A stretch of 64,000 nucleotides of DNA, taken from assembly GCA_011009095.1 (NCBI GenBank), contig VTPC01008759.1, positions 1-64,000 on the forward strand. Reading direction: 5' to 3'. The notes under the pieces were generated by a model that ran no database searches, was not told the origin of the DNA, and saw only the letters and a program-made list of their open reading frames with translations. A program made the translations under genes and the position numbers. Below, one piece after another: positions 36,011-48,919 of this stretch. Every line of letters begins with the position of its first letter. The stretch's first letter is position 1. This stretch comes from Ignelater luminosus. Its lineage: Eukaryota; Arthropoda; Insecta; Coleoptera; Elateridae.

Positions 36011-39000
36011 CTTTTTATCGTAGACTCCCGTAAGATGTTGTATAATATAACTCGCTTGATGAGAGGCCTGAGAGTGAAAACAACCCAAAGACTATTAGTA
36101 ACCGAAGACACATTTTGCAGTCTGTGCCTTCTGTCAGGTAATATTCTGCTTGAAATATTTACGAAAAATCAGAAATAATATCTGATTTATCGAGTATCTG
36201 AAAAATGATATGAAGTACCACCGGTATCAGTAGCTGAAATTTATCTTGATTTTGAATTTGAAAATACTTCATATTCTTCTATTAATAGAGGTAATAACTG
36301 ATATCTGTCTTTGCTTCTTACTATTTCAGTTTTTTTTGTAACTACGCAGCATGGTCATGTTGTTTTCATTAGCTATCACCCTTTTTTTGCTTCTGCTGTT
36401 TCTTAACTTACAATCAGTAAAACTGTGGTTTTCCGTCTTATTCTTCTTTTTGTTAATCTGTTGGTCAGTCTTGCCAAAGGATACTGCGGATTTATGGTTC
36501 TATAACAGCAATCTTTACTTTGATATGTAACGCCAATAGAAACATTCAAAACTTTTTACTCTTTCTAAGAATTATTTAGTTATTTTTCAATTACACCTTG
36601 TTTTAAAATATGAAATTTTTATTGCAGCAACGTCTGGCTCGAATAGTTTTTATAACTGTTTCTGTTTTGCAATTTTGTAAATTCTGTCTTACTGTTGATA
36701 ATCTAATCTTTTTCTTTATGGTTATAATATGTTACTATAACCCTCTTTGTTAAAGTATCAGGTTGTATTTAGATAAAAATTCCCTTAAGATCTTTGACCG
36801 TTGGGAAAACTCCTTCTATTAACACTTCGTGAACTATTTTGCTTAAGGTAGCATTGCTTATTATATGTCAAAACAAATGTAATAGAATTTTAGGCTATGC
36901 GATCTTTGGAACTCTTTGTGCTTGAACATGGTGATCAAAGCTTACGTGTTATGTTTATGGTTGTCAACTTTGGCGATCCGTTAAGATTTTAGTACTTCCT
37001 GTGTAATTTCTCTAAGGTCTTGTGCATGCTATAGTACTCGGGAAAAATAAGCGTAGTAGATACGATTGTCATTTTTAGCTGTTTGACTGACTTAAAAAGG
37101 TCTAAATTAGCTTATTGATTTAGTGAGTTTTAGACGGGGATATCACCTATTCATATAAAGTTGATGAAATACGTGAATCAAACAGCATGTTCAAAACTTA
37201 CATACATATTTGATCATATAATTGGATCTTCGTGGCTTGGTCCAGAGTATAATGGTCGCTTACAGTTTTGAGGGATTACGTAGACGTCTTTTTTCTATAT
37301 TGTCGGAAAATTGGGCTAGAAGTTGTAGTGATGTGACATCAGCGATTAGCTTCCTAGATTTGACCTAAATGTATTTTTATTTGTACTCGTTGATTTTTAG
37401 ATCTTCATTGGATTGTATCACGATCTACCTTTGAATTAATCAGCAGATACTTTATATTTCTGTCTTGAGTTAAAATCCTTTCTTACTTGGCTAAGACTTT
37501 GCTGTAGGCTAGAGCCTTGGTTTACATAAATAGCTGCTTGCGATAGCTTTACATCTAATTTTGCTTTGATATGTTTCTTGGTCCTATCGATCTGCCACCT
37601 GGTGCTCAGTTATTTGTCTGGGTTTTTGAAAGAAACGCATGACCATCACCGATACAGGAAGTCACTGTGCTGGAGTCGTTGCCAAAAGAGGGAGTTTGGA
37701 ATTTCGACTCTTCTTTGGCCTTTGAGCAGTGACATCCTGATATAGTAATTTTATGAAAAATAGCACACGTTAAACATTATCATTTAAAGCTTTGTATTTA
37801 TTGCTATGTAATGAAAACTGAAACAAAATCATCTTTTATGAACCAAAAACTCAAGAATAATTTATTTTTCTTAAAATTTTGCTAATTATACCCGGAATCT
37901 TTTAGTTTTTCGTTTAATAAACGTACCGTAAAGTATTTCTCTTTCAGCAAACACTTTTGGTTTTGGTTTTTGGTTTGATATTTAAATGTTTGCGTTCATA
38001 TAAATTGCGTTTTTGTTTTCAATATCACTTTAACAGTAAACGCAGTAAACTAACATCGACTTCTGACGTTTGTTTTCTTCTCTATTATAGAACAGAACAC
38101 GAAACGATCATTTATGACATTGTGTATTGCTTTCAAAACACGATTTTCCTATCACCGATTCACTTCGATAAACACAAGTAAGTAAAACAGACGGAACATT
38201 TCTCTTTCAATTAAAGAGAAGGCGTGTGTGTAACAATAGGTACAATAACAGAAATTTTATTCGAGACAACTAAGAGAGAGAGAAAGAGGGAATTTTTAAC
38301 ATCACGCTATTCAAATCGCCGGTTGTTATAAAGTTATTCAGACTCTTTTCTTTTGTTTAACTTTTGCTGCTTCGTGTATACTGGTGTGGTCTCAAATAGA
38401 GATGTCGCTATCTGCAACTTGAAATTTAAATTTGAAAATATCCACTTGCTTCTCGAGAGCTTGAGAATTGAACTTGGTTTACACCATACAAAACGTCAAT
38501 GAAATATTTTTACTGAAAATTGGGCTACTTTGCATTTTGTTTTAAGTTCTTATAATTTTTTAACTTTTATTTACAAATGTAATATATTTGTCTTTGTGAA
38601 AAGTAAAATGGAAATTTACATACTTTTTAAATTTGTTACTAACAAAGAGTGTTCTTGCATTGTAAACTGGGTTGTATGGTAAACAAAACGGCGAGTATTT
38701 TATTTTCCATCCGAATACAAAACCGTTTAGTATATTTATTGGTCTACCAAGAGTGTGCATTCTTAGCATAAACCGATTTGTGGTTTTTACAACAATAGAA
38801 CACTTTAAATGTTTGGAATTTTATTGTTTTCTGTGTTATTTTAATTCAACCGAGGCACCATAAAAAATACGAAATATACCGATCGGTGTGTATTATCTTC
38901 GACGAGTTGTGTACCGCGAAATATTTTCTATTTATATGTTAATAGCAGACAAGAAAGTCTGCAGCACAGCCTACTTGTTACAGGCAGTTAGTATTGCGTT

Positions 39001-40055
39001 TAGTACTTGTTAAGTGAAGTACAAATTTACTGCAGTCGCTTTAATTTTATAGGAATGTTCTCCCTATTCACACGCTCTTATCTCTTTTTGTTTTGCTACC
39101 ATTATAATAGAAGCTTTTATTTGTGTTTCTATTTAGCTTTGTTAATTTTCTGCTTTAATGCCGTTTGCAATAAAATCTAAACGTGAAAACATACGAGAAA
39201 TGGAGAAAGGAGAGAATAATCAAACCAAATAATTATCTTTGCAAAACTTCAGGTAGTTAAAGTGTTAAGAACAAATACTTTTCAGCATTAATTATCTGAT
39301 TATAGAATATGTATACTGTGTTTGTGTAGCATGTTGTATGTTACACTCTTTCTGAAAGATGTCAATTAATTATTAAGATTAACTGATGAGAAATTCCAGA
39401 ACACCTGAAATATAGGACAATTAGGTAAAGCATTTCGAGTTTAAATTAAAATCCATAAAAGCTATCACCAGGGTAGTAATGAAGAATTAGACATATAGTG
39501 TAACCTTCAGTTGCCAAAGGTGGTCGGCTTAGGAAGATTTCATTGTATTTACAAAGTATCAAAAATTCATGACTTGTTTATTCTGTGACTATTGTTCGAA
39601 TGGCAACACTTTCCGATAAGCCGTTGCGTTCTTGTACTTTAAAACTTATGATAACTGAACTGTACGTGCATGTCTAAACAAAAGATAGAAAAGGTAGTAA
39701 ACCCCAGTAATGAATCTTTCTATTGATTAGTCAAATCTACTTGAACTGATAAAGCACCATTTTCTCTCTTACATTTGAAAAAGTACAGCCAACTCTTCTC
39801 GTCATATGTATTAAGGAAAGTTTATTAGACAAACCTTGATTGTCACAAGTAAATAACCAACAGGGTCGAGTAAAATCTCAGAAAAAATGATATTTAGGTT
39901 GCAAATAACCTGGATGTGTTATTAACTCGTCTGTGTTCGTCTGTGGATTAATTCCAGAGATTAGGCACAATTAGCAAAAACTTGAAAAATAAAACTGAAA
40001 ATCTGTTCACAAGCAGGGGTACATACAGTACACGGATTAAAAATAAACCCAAAAA
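36010..40055. other. A+T-rich non-coding stretch
   Basis: No exon or classified repeat was identified. A short (AG)-rich tract lies at about 38271-38290. Minus-strand protein-like scraps at about 36900-37700 were not assignable. Confidence 0.45.
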
Positions 40056-40061
40056 CATTCA

Positions 40062-40200
40062 ACACCTTGTAGTATATTGCAGTACTGTGTAGTACCATCT
40101 ACCATGTAGTACCTTCTGATGCTTTGTATTCTGTAGTAACTTTCAGTACCATTGTAACCATCTTGTAACAGCTGACAGCTCCTTGTGAAACTTAGTGACA
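40062..40200. repeat. degenerate 10-bp minisatellite, block 1
   Basis: Imperfect repetition of CACCTTGTAG-type units, for example ACACCTTGTAGTAT, TGTAGTACC and CATCTTGTAACAGC. It is the most diverged and shortest of three related blocks; the other two are at 40484-40830 and 41261-41860. Confidence 0.75.
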
Positions 40201-40483
40201 TTATAGACATTATGACATATGACATTATAGAATATTTTTAAAACTGTAAACTACGCCACAATTGCAATCTATTGCAACTGAGACGGGTTGAGTCTACAAC
40301 CTAATTATACTTATCGTAATTTAGCAACTATATTTGGCCTGGCTCGGTAGAACTTGCTGTGATTGCCACTAACAATTCAAGAGTAAAAGCAAAACAAATT
40401 TTTAAGATCAGGTGATCAAGTGTTAACTTAAGATTTTTAGCAACAAGTCAACCCAAGCTTGCAGCCGAGCAGAAAGCTAAGCC

Positions 40484-40830
40484 AAGTGCTACCATCTTGT
40501 AGCAGTTTGTAGCACCTTGTAGCACTTGTAGTACCTTGCAGCGCCTTGTAACAGCTAGTAGTATTTACCTTGTAGTACACTGCAACACCACCAGTAGCAT
40601 GCTGTAGGACTTTGCAGCACCTTGTAGAAACTAGTAGCACATTGTAGCAACTTGTACTACATCTTAGAACCTTGCACCAGCTTCTAGTTTTCTAAGACAT
40701 TTTGTAATGCCTTGGAACATCTTTGCAGCACGATGTAGCTCTATGTAATACTTGGTAGCATTTTGTAACACTTTGCGACGTTTTGCGTAACCCTTTTAAA
40801 CATCTTGTAGCACCTTCTGTAACACTTATT
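40484..40830. repeat. degenerate 10-bp minisatellite, block 2
   Basis: Dense repetition of a 10-base unit with consensus CACCTTGTAG, for example TTGTAGCACCTTGTAGCAC near 40510-40530, with substitutions and one- or two-base phase slips. Because 10 is not divisible by 3, the minus-strand unit reads through all frames and encodes a 10-residue repeat of the type GATRCYKVLQ. This explains the cysteine/tyrosine-rich minus-strand frames here, which should not be taken as genes. Confidence 0.9.
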
Positions 40831-41260
40831 GAAAAAAGGAAAACGTCGTCAAAGCAGCGTGGAATAACAAGATAGATTTCGTCGTGTTTTAATTCAGATA
40901 ACCAACGATAGTAAAATATTTTCAAAGTTCTTATGTTATTAGCTTTTATAAATCAGGTAGAAAGAAGAAATTCCCTACTTTTTCGAGCTGGTCTGATTAA
41001 CACCTTATTAAAGTTAAACCCACAATATCGTTTCGTGGGCAGTAGAATTATGTGTGAAAAGAATCTGCAAGTATTTTATGGTTACTGGAGTTGAAATATG
41101 GCAGGTGATTGTCGTCTTACAAATTATTAGTGGTCAATTATCTTTTATAGGTAGTCTGCCTAACACTTCAGGTTTTGACGATCATAGAGTACCAAAACCA
41201 ATGGATCCTAACCTTTGCTCTACTTAGACGCTAAAATAAATATTACTAGTGTTATACCTA

Positions 41261-41860
41261 TAGCAACTTAGAGAGCCTTGTAGTACCTTATTAGCACCTT
41301 GTAACGCTTTTTTGCACTTTCTATAACTTTGTGGCACCTTGTAACAAGTTTGCCATATCTTATAGCACCTTGTAGTATGTTTAGTACCATGTACTAATAA
41401 CATTTTGTATCACTTTCATATGCTTTGCAGCATCTTGTGGCATCTTGCAGTAACTAAAAGCACCTTGCAGTACCTTATAGAACTTAGTAACATCTTCTAA
41501 CATGTTGTAGCATGTTATAGCAACTTTTATGCCTTTGATTTATTTTATAGCACTTTGTGGCATCTTGTAGCATATTATAGTAGTTTGCAGTGCCTTTTAA
41601 CACTTTGCAGCATCTTATATCATCTTATAGCAACTTGTATCACCTTGTAACTGCTTGCAGCGCCTTGTAGAACTTATCTTATAACAACTTGTAGCGCCTT
41701 GTAGCACACTGCAACACCTTGTAGCATCGTATCATGCTTTACAGCAAGTTTTAGCGGATATAGGCGTGCAATAACTTATAGTACCTTGTAGCATCATATA
41801 GCGCCTTCTACCAAGTCGCAGCACTGTGTAATACCCTACAGCACCTTCTAGCCTTGTCAT
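41261..41860. repeat. degenerate 10-bp minisatellite, block 3
   Basis: About 600 bp of the same CACCTTGTAG-type unit with variants CATCTTGTAG, CAACTTGTAG, CGCCTTGTAG and CACTTTGCAG. Units are frequently interrupted and drift in phase. It is separated from block 2 by about 430 bp of unrelated sequence. Confidence 0.9.
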
Positions 41861-41869
41861 CTACACTAA

Positions 41870-43460
41870 ATAGATGTATAGCTACAGTTTATTAAATTTG
41901 TTCCGTTTTAGCCTTCCGTTTATCCTGTTTTAAATTGTTATTAAATTATGAATTGATGTGAAAAATCTGCTGGTGAGTAAGTTCTACAGGAAATTATTCT
42001 GTTTAGCATATCGTGATGTTTTGAAATGATTATCAGGCCCACTAGATTCAATCTTCGTAAGGAAAACTGTAAACAGGATTGATATAACATAGTCAGAACA
42101 GTACAAAGTTATTAATGCGTTATTCGAAGGTGATAGTTATGAAGACTTTTCGAGCAATAACAATGTGAAAGATACGACGTCTAACTGCAAAACGGGAGAT
42201 TATAGATTCATTTTCCTGTATTTGTGATTCTAATAGAGCAGATAAAGTGTATAACAGCATCAATACGTCTGACAGGAGACAGACAAATGTCGATAAAGAT
42301 TCTTCTTTACTAGAAATTGGATATAGTACTTTTCTCCGGGTAACTTACTGGAATCATTCAAGAATTCTTGAAACAAAATATGATGATTAGTTTCTAAATA
42401 ATGTTTATATAAGACTTAGAGAGAATATTTAAGAGAAAACTTACTTTGGAATCTACAGAACAGTTATTGGGCTCCGAGTATCGATTGCTTATTTAAAGTT
42501 TCCTCCGTATAAGATCGATATGTAGAAAAGAAGATTACAGGAAAAACTATGTGCTAACGCAAAATAATATAATCAAAATGGAGTAGACATGAAAATTGAA
42601 AAGATTTAGTCTTACCCTGAATGATTAGGTTTCTTTCCTAACATAAATAGGAACACTTAGCAGCAGATTGCCTGATCTGATTTTTGATTTCTTCTAATTT
42701 TCAAATATTGACTACAATATAACTATGTCTTCTGATTTAGTAATAGAATATTGAGCAGAAAATACTTTCTGAGCTTCCTGACTATATTTATAAACTTACA
42801 GATAGAAATCACAAGATGATAACAATTCAAAGTGCGTTTCATTCAAACACTTCTTAAACATGAACTTAGTATCGACTTCCAATTGAATATTAGTATTGAT
42901 CTTGACCACTACAATGAGGCCCAGGACAGGATGACACTTTTGTGCAACGATTGCCAAAAGCAAGTAGATCAATAGTAAAATTCTTTTAAAGTTTGCTCTG
43001 CAGCCCTCATGGGCAAGCCTTCACTGTATCATTCTTAGTATTGGTATTAATCTTTTTTGAGCCAATACAATACTTAAAATGGCTTTATTAAAATTATTAA
43101 GACATCCACGTTTAAACTCAGTGTATACAGTGGATTTCATAGTATGTTTTTAGAATATAACTCCTACTTCGTGAAGTATTAATGAACATAACAAAATAAA
43201 AAAGAATAATAATAATTTTCTATCTGAGAGATGATTTGTATAACTTTTAATTAATGTCTGAAAAATGAATGTTAAAAACTCGAAATATTAATTGCGTAAT
43301 TAGACGATCTATTTTAATCCACTTAACAATGACACAATTGTGACAGATGATAAAAGAGAAATGATAACTGTTATTAATATACTGCACAAGCATTGTTCAA
43401 TCAGAGTGGTGATTTATTTTAGACAAATAAAATTTATGAATCGTTTTTTTATTCCTTTGT
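41870..43460. other. A+T-rich non-coding stretch
   Basis: Nothing classifiable. A plus-strand reading around 42110-42210 includes the acidic peptide ALFEGDSYEDFSSNNNV, but no transposase core follows. Confidence 0.45.
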
Positions 43461-43474
43461 GAACTTAGAGACGC

Positions 43475-43575
43475 CGCCGTTCATTAGTCCTGGCGCTAGC
43501 TGTCATTGTGATTGATTGCCCCACCATCTCTCTCCACTTCACTGAAGCCTTTATATACCTTATTTTGTTACCGAT
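43475..43575. promoter_or_regulatory. G+C-richer island with Meis/Pbx-Hox-type motif pair
   Basis: GACGCCGCCG is followed by GCTAGCTGTCA (43495-43505, which includes the Meis/hth core CTGTCA) and TGATTGAT (43509-43516, a Pbx/exd-Hox-type site), then the pyrimidine-rich CCCCACCATCTCTCTCC. The 11-mer GCTAGCTGTCA also occurs in the island at 61.3 kb. Candidate enhancer. Confidence 0.4.
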
Positions 43576-43599
43576 ATGATTTACTTTGTATTTTTCGAA

Positions 43600-46500
43600 C
43601 AATGACGTGCAATTTTTTAAATACCGTTTATATTCGCACGAATATTTCATGTTGGACTAATATACGTTTGAATAAATTTAACTATCAATGAACTAGAACA
43701 TTATTTTTGTAATTATTATTCAAGCATAGGAATTTTTGGAGCGATAGAGCACCTAAGAACACAATAATGTTTTCTTGTTGATATTTCATAACGGTCACAG
43801 CAAATTAACAAACAATCCTGAAAGAAAAGTCGTGATTTCTGATTGCAAATAGCGAAGAATTTTCAGACTAGAAAGACATTAAAATACTATGCGTATATAC
43901 AGGGTCTAACATGACCGCCCATAAAGTGCTTATAGTCAGAGCTGTACACATAATTCTTATTTAATTATTGTTTCAATTGCGACTCGTGCTTTTCCCAAAT
44001 TGTGTATTTTCTATTGGTTGGTACTTGGTATAGGTTATTCATTTCCCAACTTTGTATTCCATTCCGTAAATGGAATTGCTTTCGTATTTTCTATCTTTTT
44101 TTATATTAGTCCATTCAATTGATGCTCAATATCTTGAGATTTTATATCTGAAACTGACTCAACATTCTACCAATAATGCAGAAAAATGTACTTATATTTT
44201 CTCATTACATTCCATTATATTCTATTGCTGAGAAATCAGACTTGAAAAACTTTAAAAATGTCCTTGAAGCCATTTAACTCTTCCGTGACTATTGTGAGAT
44301 TTATTATAGTATACAATTTATTTCACTGTGCGTGTTCATTGACCCATGGCGAGAAATAGGGCTGTAGAAATCTTTAGGTAAAGTGTTTTGTCATTCCGCT
44401 ACGACTCAGTTCTTGTAAAACACGTTTTTGATGTGATTATTTCTTAAGTTCCAGAGAGTGAGTCCATGCTCTCCAATATTTGATATTCGTTGATACGTTT
44501 ACGTTTACTGGGCGATGCTTTCAATGTCGTTAAGTATATTAACTAACTAACTAATCTTTAAACAAGAAGTTGCGAAGAGTAGGAAAAAGATTGGGAACAA
44601 CCAAATTGAACTAAAATTAGACTATAGCTTACTACGTTTACATTGCATACGTGGTTGTATTTACTTCATATCAGTACCAATCTTAGCAGCCTTCAATATA
44701 GTCTTAGTAGTACCATCATCCTGAAATAGAAGAGTAAATTTATCAAATTCAAACAAGTTTCACTTTAACCCTAGTCAATATCGATCATTGTCACTAATCA
44801 CCAACATAAATAAATATTGTGTCTTGGAGTTCAAAACAGAAACTAAAAACAACGTTCCAATACCATTTATTCATTCATAGTTTTTTCTTAGACATCAGGC
44901 CATGGGAATTCTGCAGCTTTACTATGTAAATAAAATTTTGTAAAGTTCCTGTTGAAATATGCAATAGATCTATGCGCTAAAAAAAAGTGTATCAATAGAC
45001 AATACTCGTTTGCGTTGTATACTTTTCTTATACTCTTCAAACGTGGCAAGCAAATTTCAAGTAAAATTCAAATTATATTGATTTTGACTTAATTGTTTTC
45101 TATTGATTGAAGTATAAGAATCACTCGATTAAAAGTTCATTAACCTTCCAATATTTATTATTTTATATTTTATAGAAATACATTTACATTCTATTCATAA
45201 AAATATTGCCTAACGACAATAATTAATATATTGAGGAAGCTACCAACAAATAAAAACGTTGTTTTAAATCATGAATGGTTTTTATTAAAGGAAAATTAAA
45301 ATATTTAGAGAACAAGATTCGATGTTTGATAAATTGAATGTCCAAGCACATACAAACCTTTAAAATCGCTGCTCATAATTTTCACAACAGGCTTAGATAA
45401 TTTCAAATATAAATAATCACCATCAGTCGAAACGAAAACAAAACAATTCTCTTTTTTTATTCAAGCAAATGAACAAATCGTTCGTTGAAACAAAAGGTTG
45501 GTGGAAGCCAATTTTGGTAGCGTCGTTCGCTTTTTATACGTTAATAAAGTGGACTCACCATCAATATCACATTCCGAAGTGTTACCTAGGTGGTCAGACC
45601 TGAAGATTAAGACGTCTATATACAAGAAGAACATAACTTTATATTATATCGCAGTTAAACACAAGCTGAGTACATGGGTTTTATATTCTCGAATCTGGAG
45701 TGCCGAGGAAGAATACAAGACATGATAAATATGTCTTTTATTCGGTAAGGCTTTTGTATTGGACCTCTCTCTTTTCGTTTGATATATTTCTTTATTGTTT
45801 TACCTAACCTTGAACGAGTAAATGTCAACGTGTTCACCATTGAGATAAATCTTTAAAATAATAATTTATAAAATTCCGTGCTATGTAGAATTTCGATTGA
45901 AAAAAGTATACCCCAAATTTATTTGATCCCAATCTTTATAAAAATTAGATATTTACTAGAATCCCAAAATGCACTTACATTTAAATCGATTAGAAGTGAA
46001 AGCAATAAATTAAAATTTGTCTAGACTTCACATAACTACTCACTAGAATTAGTGTGATTTGTAACTACAACGTATAAAAATAAAGAAAGATTCTTAGAGA
46101 AGAATATTACAAAGTATTAGGAAATTAGGTCACTAAGGCTATGACGGTATCTTGTAAAGTGATTCTATAGGAAATTAATTTTTTATTATGAAAAAATTAC
46201 AAGATCAAGGATTATTACCCTGCAGGAAAGAAGCAGCAAAGAAAACTTAAAAAAGAAAAAGTTTTACAGATATTTGCTATAATATGACATATTTTTTTGC
46301 CAAGCTGTACTGTTTTCACCAAATACCATTTTTCAATCAATCCATAGCAACATGGCTAACCGTACTATTATCAAAACAGACATTGCATGGCATTTCTTGA
46401 GAACAGTAAATACTAAAAAAGTGTGTTGTGTTACTACAAATTCAATTTCAACTAATTAATTAGCTTTTCAAATGAAAATCTTTTTTGCCAATATTTGGAA

Positions 46501-47440
46501 AGCAGGTCATGATGTTCAAATTTCTTCACATTTGAATTGAGACTAAATGATCAATAGTAATCATCACAAAAACAATTTTTTGCTATTATCAATACTAAGC
46601 CAGATATTTCATGATGACAACCAATTTGGCCCACCCTGCATCTAATATCAGCATCTTTCCTTTTTTTGCCGTTCATAGACAGTAACTAATTATTGTGCTT
46701 ACGGGTCTAAGAGCTTAAAAATCTACATTTGTTTACTAGAGGCGCTGAGAAGCTGTTTGCACAAAGTTGCCATGGTGCATTTAGAGTGTCAATCAACAGT
46801 GTTGCAAAGAAGGCCAATACTAAACTTTCTTTACAGCAACTACCAATAAAACTTGCTGAAATAATTATGTCTAGAAATACAAGCCTTTGATGGCCGAACT
46901 CATCAAGTAACTAGCCCTTCGGTTGAAGACTTGATTTCGGACAAAGTTTACATGGAAGATTCTGCGCTGTTGAAAACAGGGTATAAAAAAACATTGGTTT
47001 CGTGAATTTCCCAAATACAGGTTTATGTGTGCCCGAAGGCAGCCTCTTCGTCTAAGGACATCAAGTAGGAAAAAAACTCCTGCCAACACTTTTGCCTAAA
47101 AATACCAACCTCGAAAACACAAACTCAGATATTTTATCATACACCAACCTCCACACGCACACTGAATAACAATTCTAGTCGTAATCATACACTGCCACAC
47201 TGACGAACTTGTTCCACTGTTGGACCACTATGGGCTGTAGATGTTTGTGATTTGTAATGGTCAAACCAAGTAAACAAATTTCCTGATTCTAAATCTTCTT
47301 AATTTCATACACCTAAACTAGGTCATTTTCTTTTACGCCACAGCAACATCTAGCTTCCATCTCTCGAAGAGCAAATTTGCTAGTAAGTATTATAGAGAGA
47401 CTAGCGGAACTTACTTGATATAATAGAAACATTTGCTTTC
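43600..47440. other. A+T-rich non-coding stretch
   Basis: No exon or repeat could be supported. Short frames at 45498-45725 and 46871-47089 (minus) lack recognisable motifs. Confidence 0.45.
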
Positions 47441-47539
47441 CTTTATTGACTATTATACTAATACAGCGTCCACATAAAATTACTGTGTGGCCAGGCCCAT
47501 TTTTTAATCATACTTAACTACACGGTAAATTCTTACACT

Positions 47540-48911
47540 ACTGTCTTACTCTTTACTATTACCTCTTTTGTCAAGTTGTCTGTTTCTTCATTTCCGAAAT
47601 GTCCTACATGAACCTTATTCAAGCTAATAACACCTGGTATCTTTTTCTGGTTAACTCATGTATATTCTAGTAAATCTCTAATAGTATATGAGACACTGAA
47701 TAAAAATCTAGATATATTCAGATATTAGGAGTTTCTTCTTCACTCTAATTGTCGCATACTCACGCTACTACCTCTTTGATAGCAAAATGTACAATCTGAA
47801 GAACAAAAGCTTCTTTTTTTGAACGAAACCTTACCGTACCGCAACTCTTCTATCGGAAGCTTCAGTTTTCATTTTACAAAAAAGTCATGTAACATTTTTG
47901 TTTTAATTTTAAAAGGGCTGATGCTCAGCAACACCTCTCTAGATGCTGTTACCTACAATGATGTGACATTTACTAGCAGCCAATAAAAAAGGGTGCTGAA
48001 GTACTGTTAAATGTCTTTTAATAAGCAACTCTAACAATCTATTTCCTCAGACTTCGGGCGCATAAGTAAACATTGAGCAGATGATGACAGATAAATCTTC
48101 CTCAAAATCGTGGTAGAGATCCCCGGTAACTGTCTGCACAATGCCATTATCTGATGCTCTAAAATGATTGTTTTGCTCTAAGTTTCCATCCTAAGTCTCA
48201 ATCCGCTTGTCCCCCCATTCCTGCCTACATTACATTGTAAGTTATTCTCATCAGTCCGCAATTCGCTTATCATCACAGCTCTGTTTCAAATGCCCTAAAT
48301 AACTTTTACCGATTTTCAGTTTAGTAACAAACACATTAATGTCGAATGCTTGGAACTGAACTACTGATCAGGATTACTCTTGTGGACATCCTTTGTTGGT
48401 TTCTAGACTTACGTTTCCGTTCTGTGCTTTACGTGGCTCCAAGAAACTAGAAGCTAGGCCATCACTTAGTTTTCAGTTGCTTCATAATCGTTAGATGCCA
48501 AGCCGACATGAAAGCGCTTTTCATATCTAAAGCTACCAACAGAGTATGCTTCTGTCGTTCTTTTGTTGAATGATATGTATTACTCTAGATTTGACTTAAA
48601 TCCATATTATTACTCCAGCAATCTGAGTTTTTTGAGTACCAAAGACAAAAATTATATAATTCACTTGCAATGGTAAACATACATTTTGAAGTGGGTGCTG
48701 TAAGTCCATCTATGCCTGGTGCTTTGGTATCACTCATACCGTCGATAACATCTTTAATTTCTCTCAATGTAAACTGGGATTCATTTGCATCTACTATCAT
48801 CAAGCCTGATAGTGGTATGCATTTCTTTATCGTCCATAGCGTTGTCTGATGGGAAGTAAGTCTACAGTAATTCCAGACTAGTTTCTTCGCTGTTGGGAAT
48901 TCGCGTACCAT
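47540..48911 (-). pseudogene. decayed non-LTR retrotransposon with RT and RNase H, R1/LOA/I group
   Basis: Reading down the minus strand: an open 108-codon segment 48911-48585 contains FTLREIKDVIDGMSDTKAPG followed by IDGLTA, matching the finger region F...E...VI..M...KAPG.DGI. Palm motif A follows as KERQKHTLLVALDMKSAF, continuing MSAWHLTIMKQLK (48563-48462), matching LLV.LDVK.AFNSA. RNase H is visible as two parts: SDRRVAVR and LLFFRLYILLSKR, then REYATIRV (about 47865-47745), matching the AVFQAE...I....A region; and ISLNKVHVGHFGNEETDNLT (47628-47563), matching V.L.WV..H.G..GNE.AD.LAK. This order, RT then RNase H, is characteristic of the R1/LOA/I group. Stops and frameshifts are frequent and the YADD region is not readable. 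Inactive copy, opposite in strand to the relic at 55 kb. Confidence 0.85.
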
Positions 48912-48919
48912 CTGTGGGT

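Noticed and set aside
37220-37270. tRNA-like A-box (GGCTTGGTCCAGAGTATAATGG)
   Set aside because: No B-box at the correct distance and no acceptor-stem pairing.
36890-37700. Minus-strand retroelement protein scraps
   Set aside because: Several peptide-like runs, but none matched a catalytic motif in order.
40437-40925. Cysteine/tyrosine-rich minus-strand frames as a small secreted protein
   Set aside because: They are a by-product of the 10-bp CACCTTGTAG repeat, which gives periodic open frames.
42110-42210. piggyBac-like N-terminal acidic region
   Set aside because: An acidic stretch alone is not diagnostic, and no transposase core follows.
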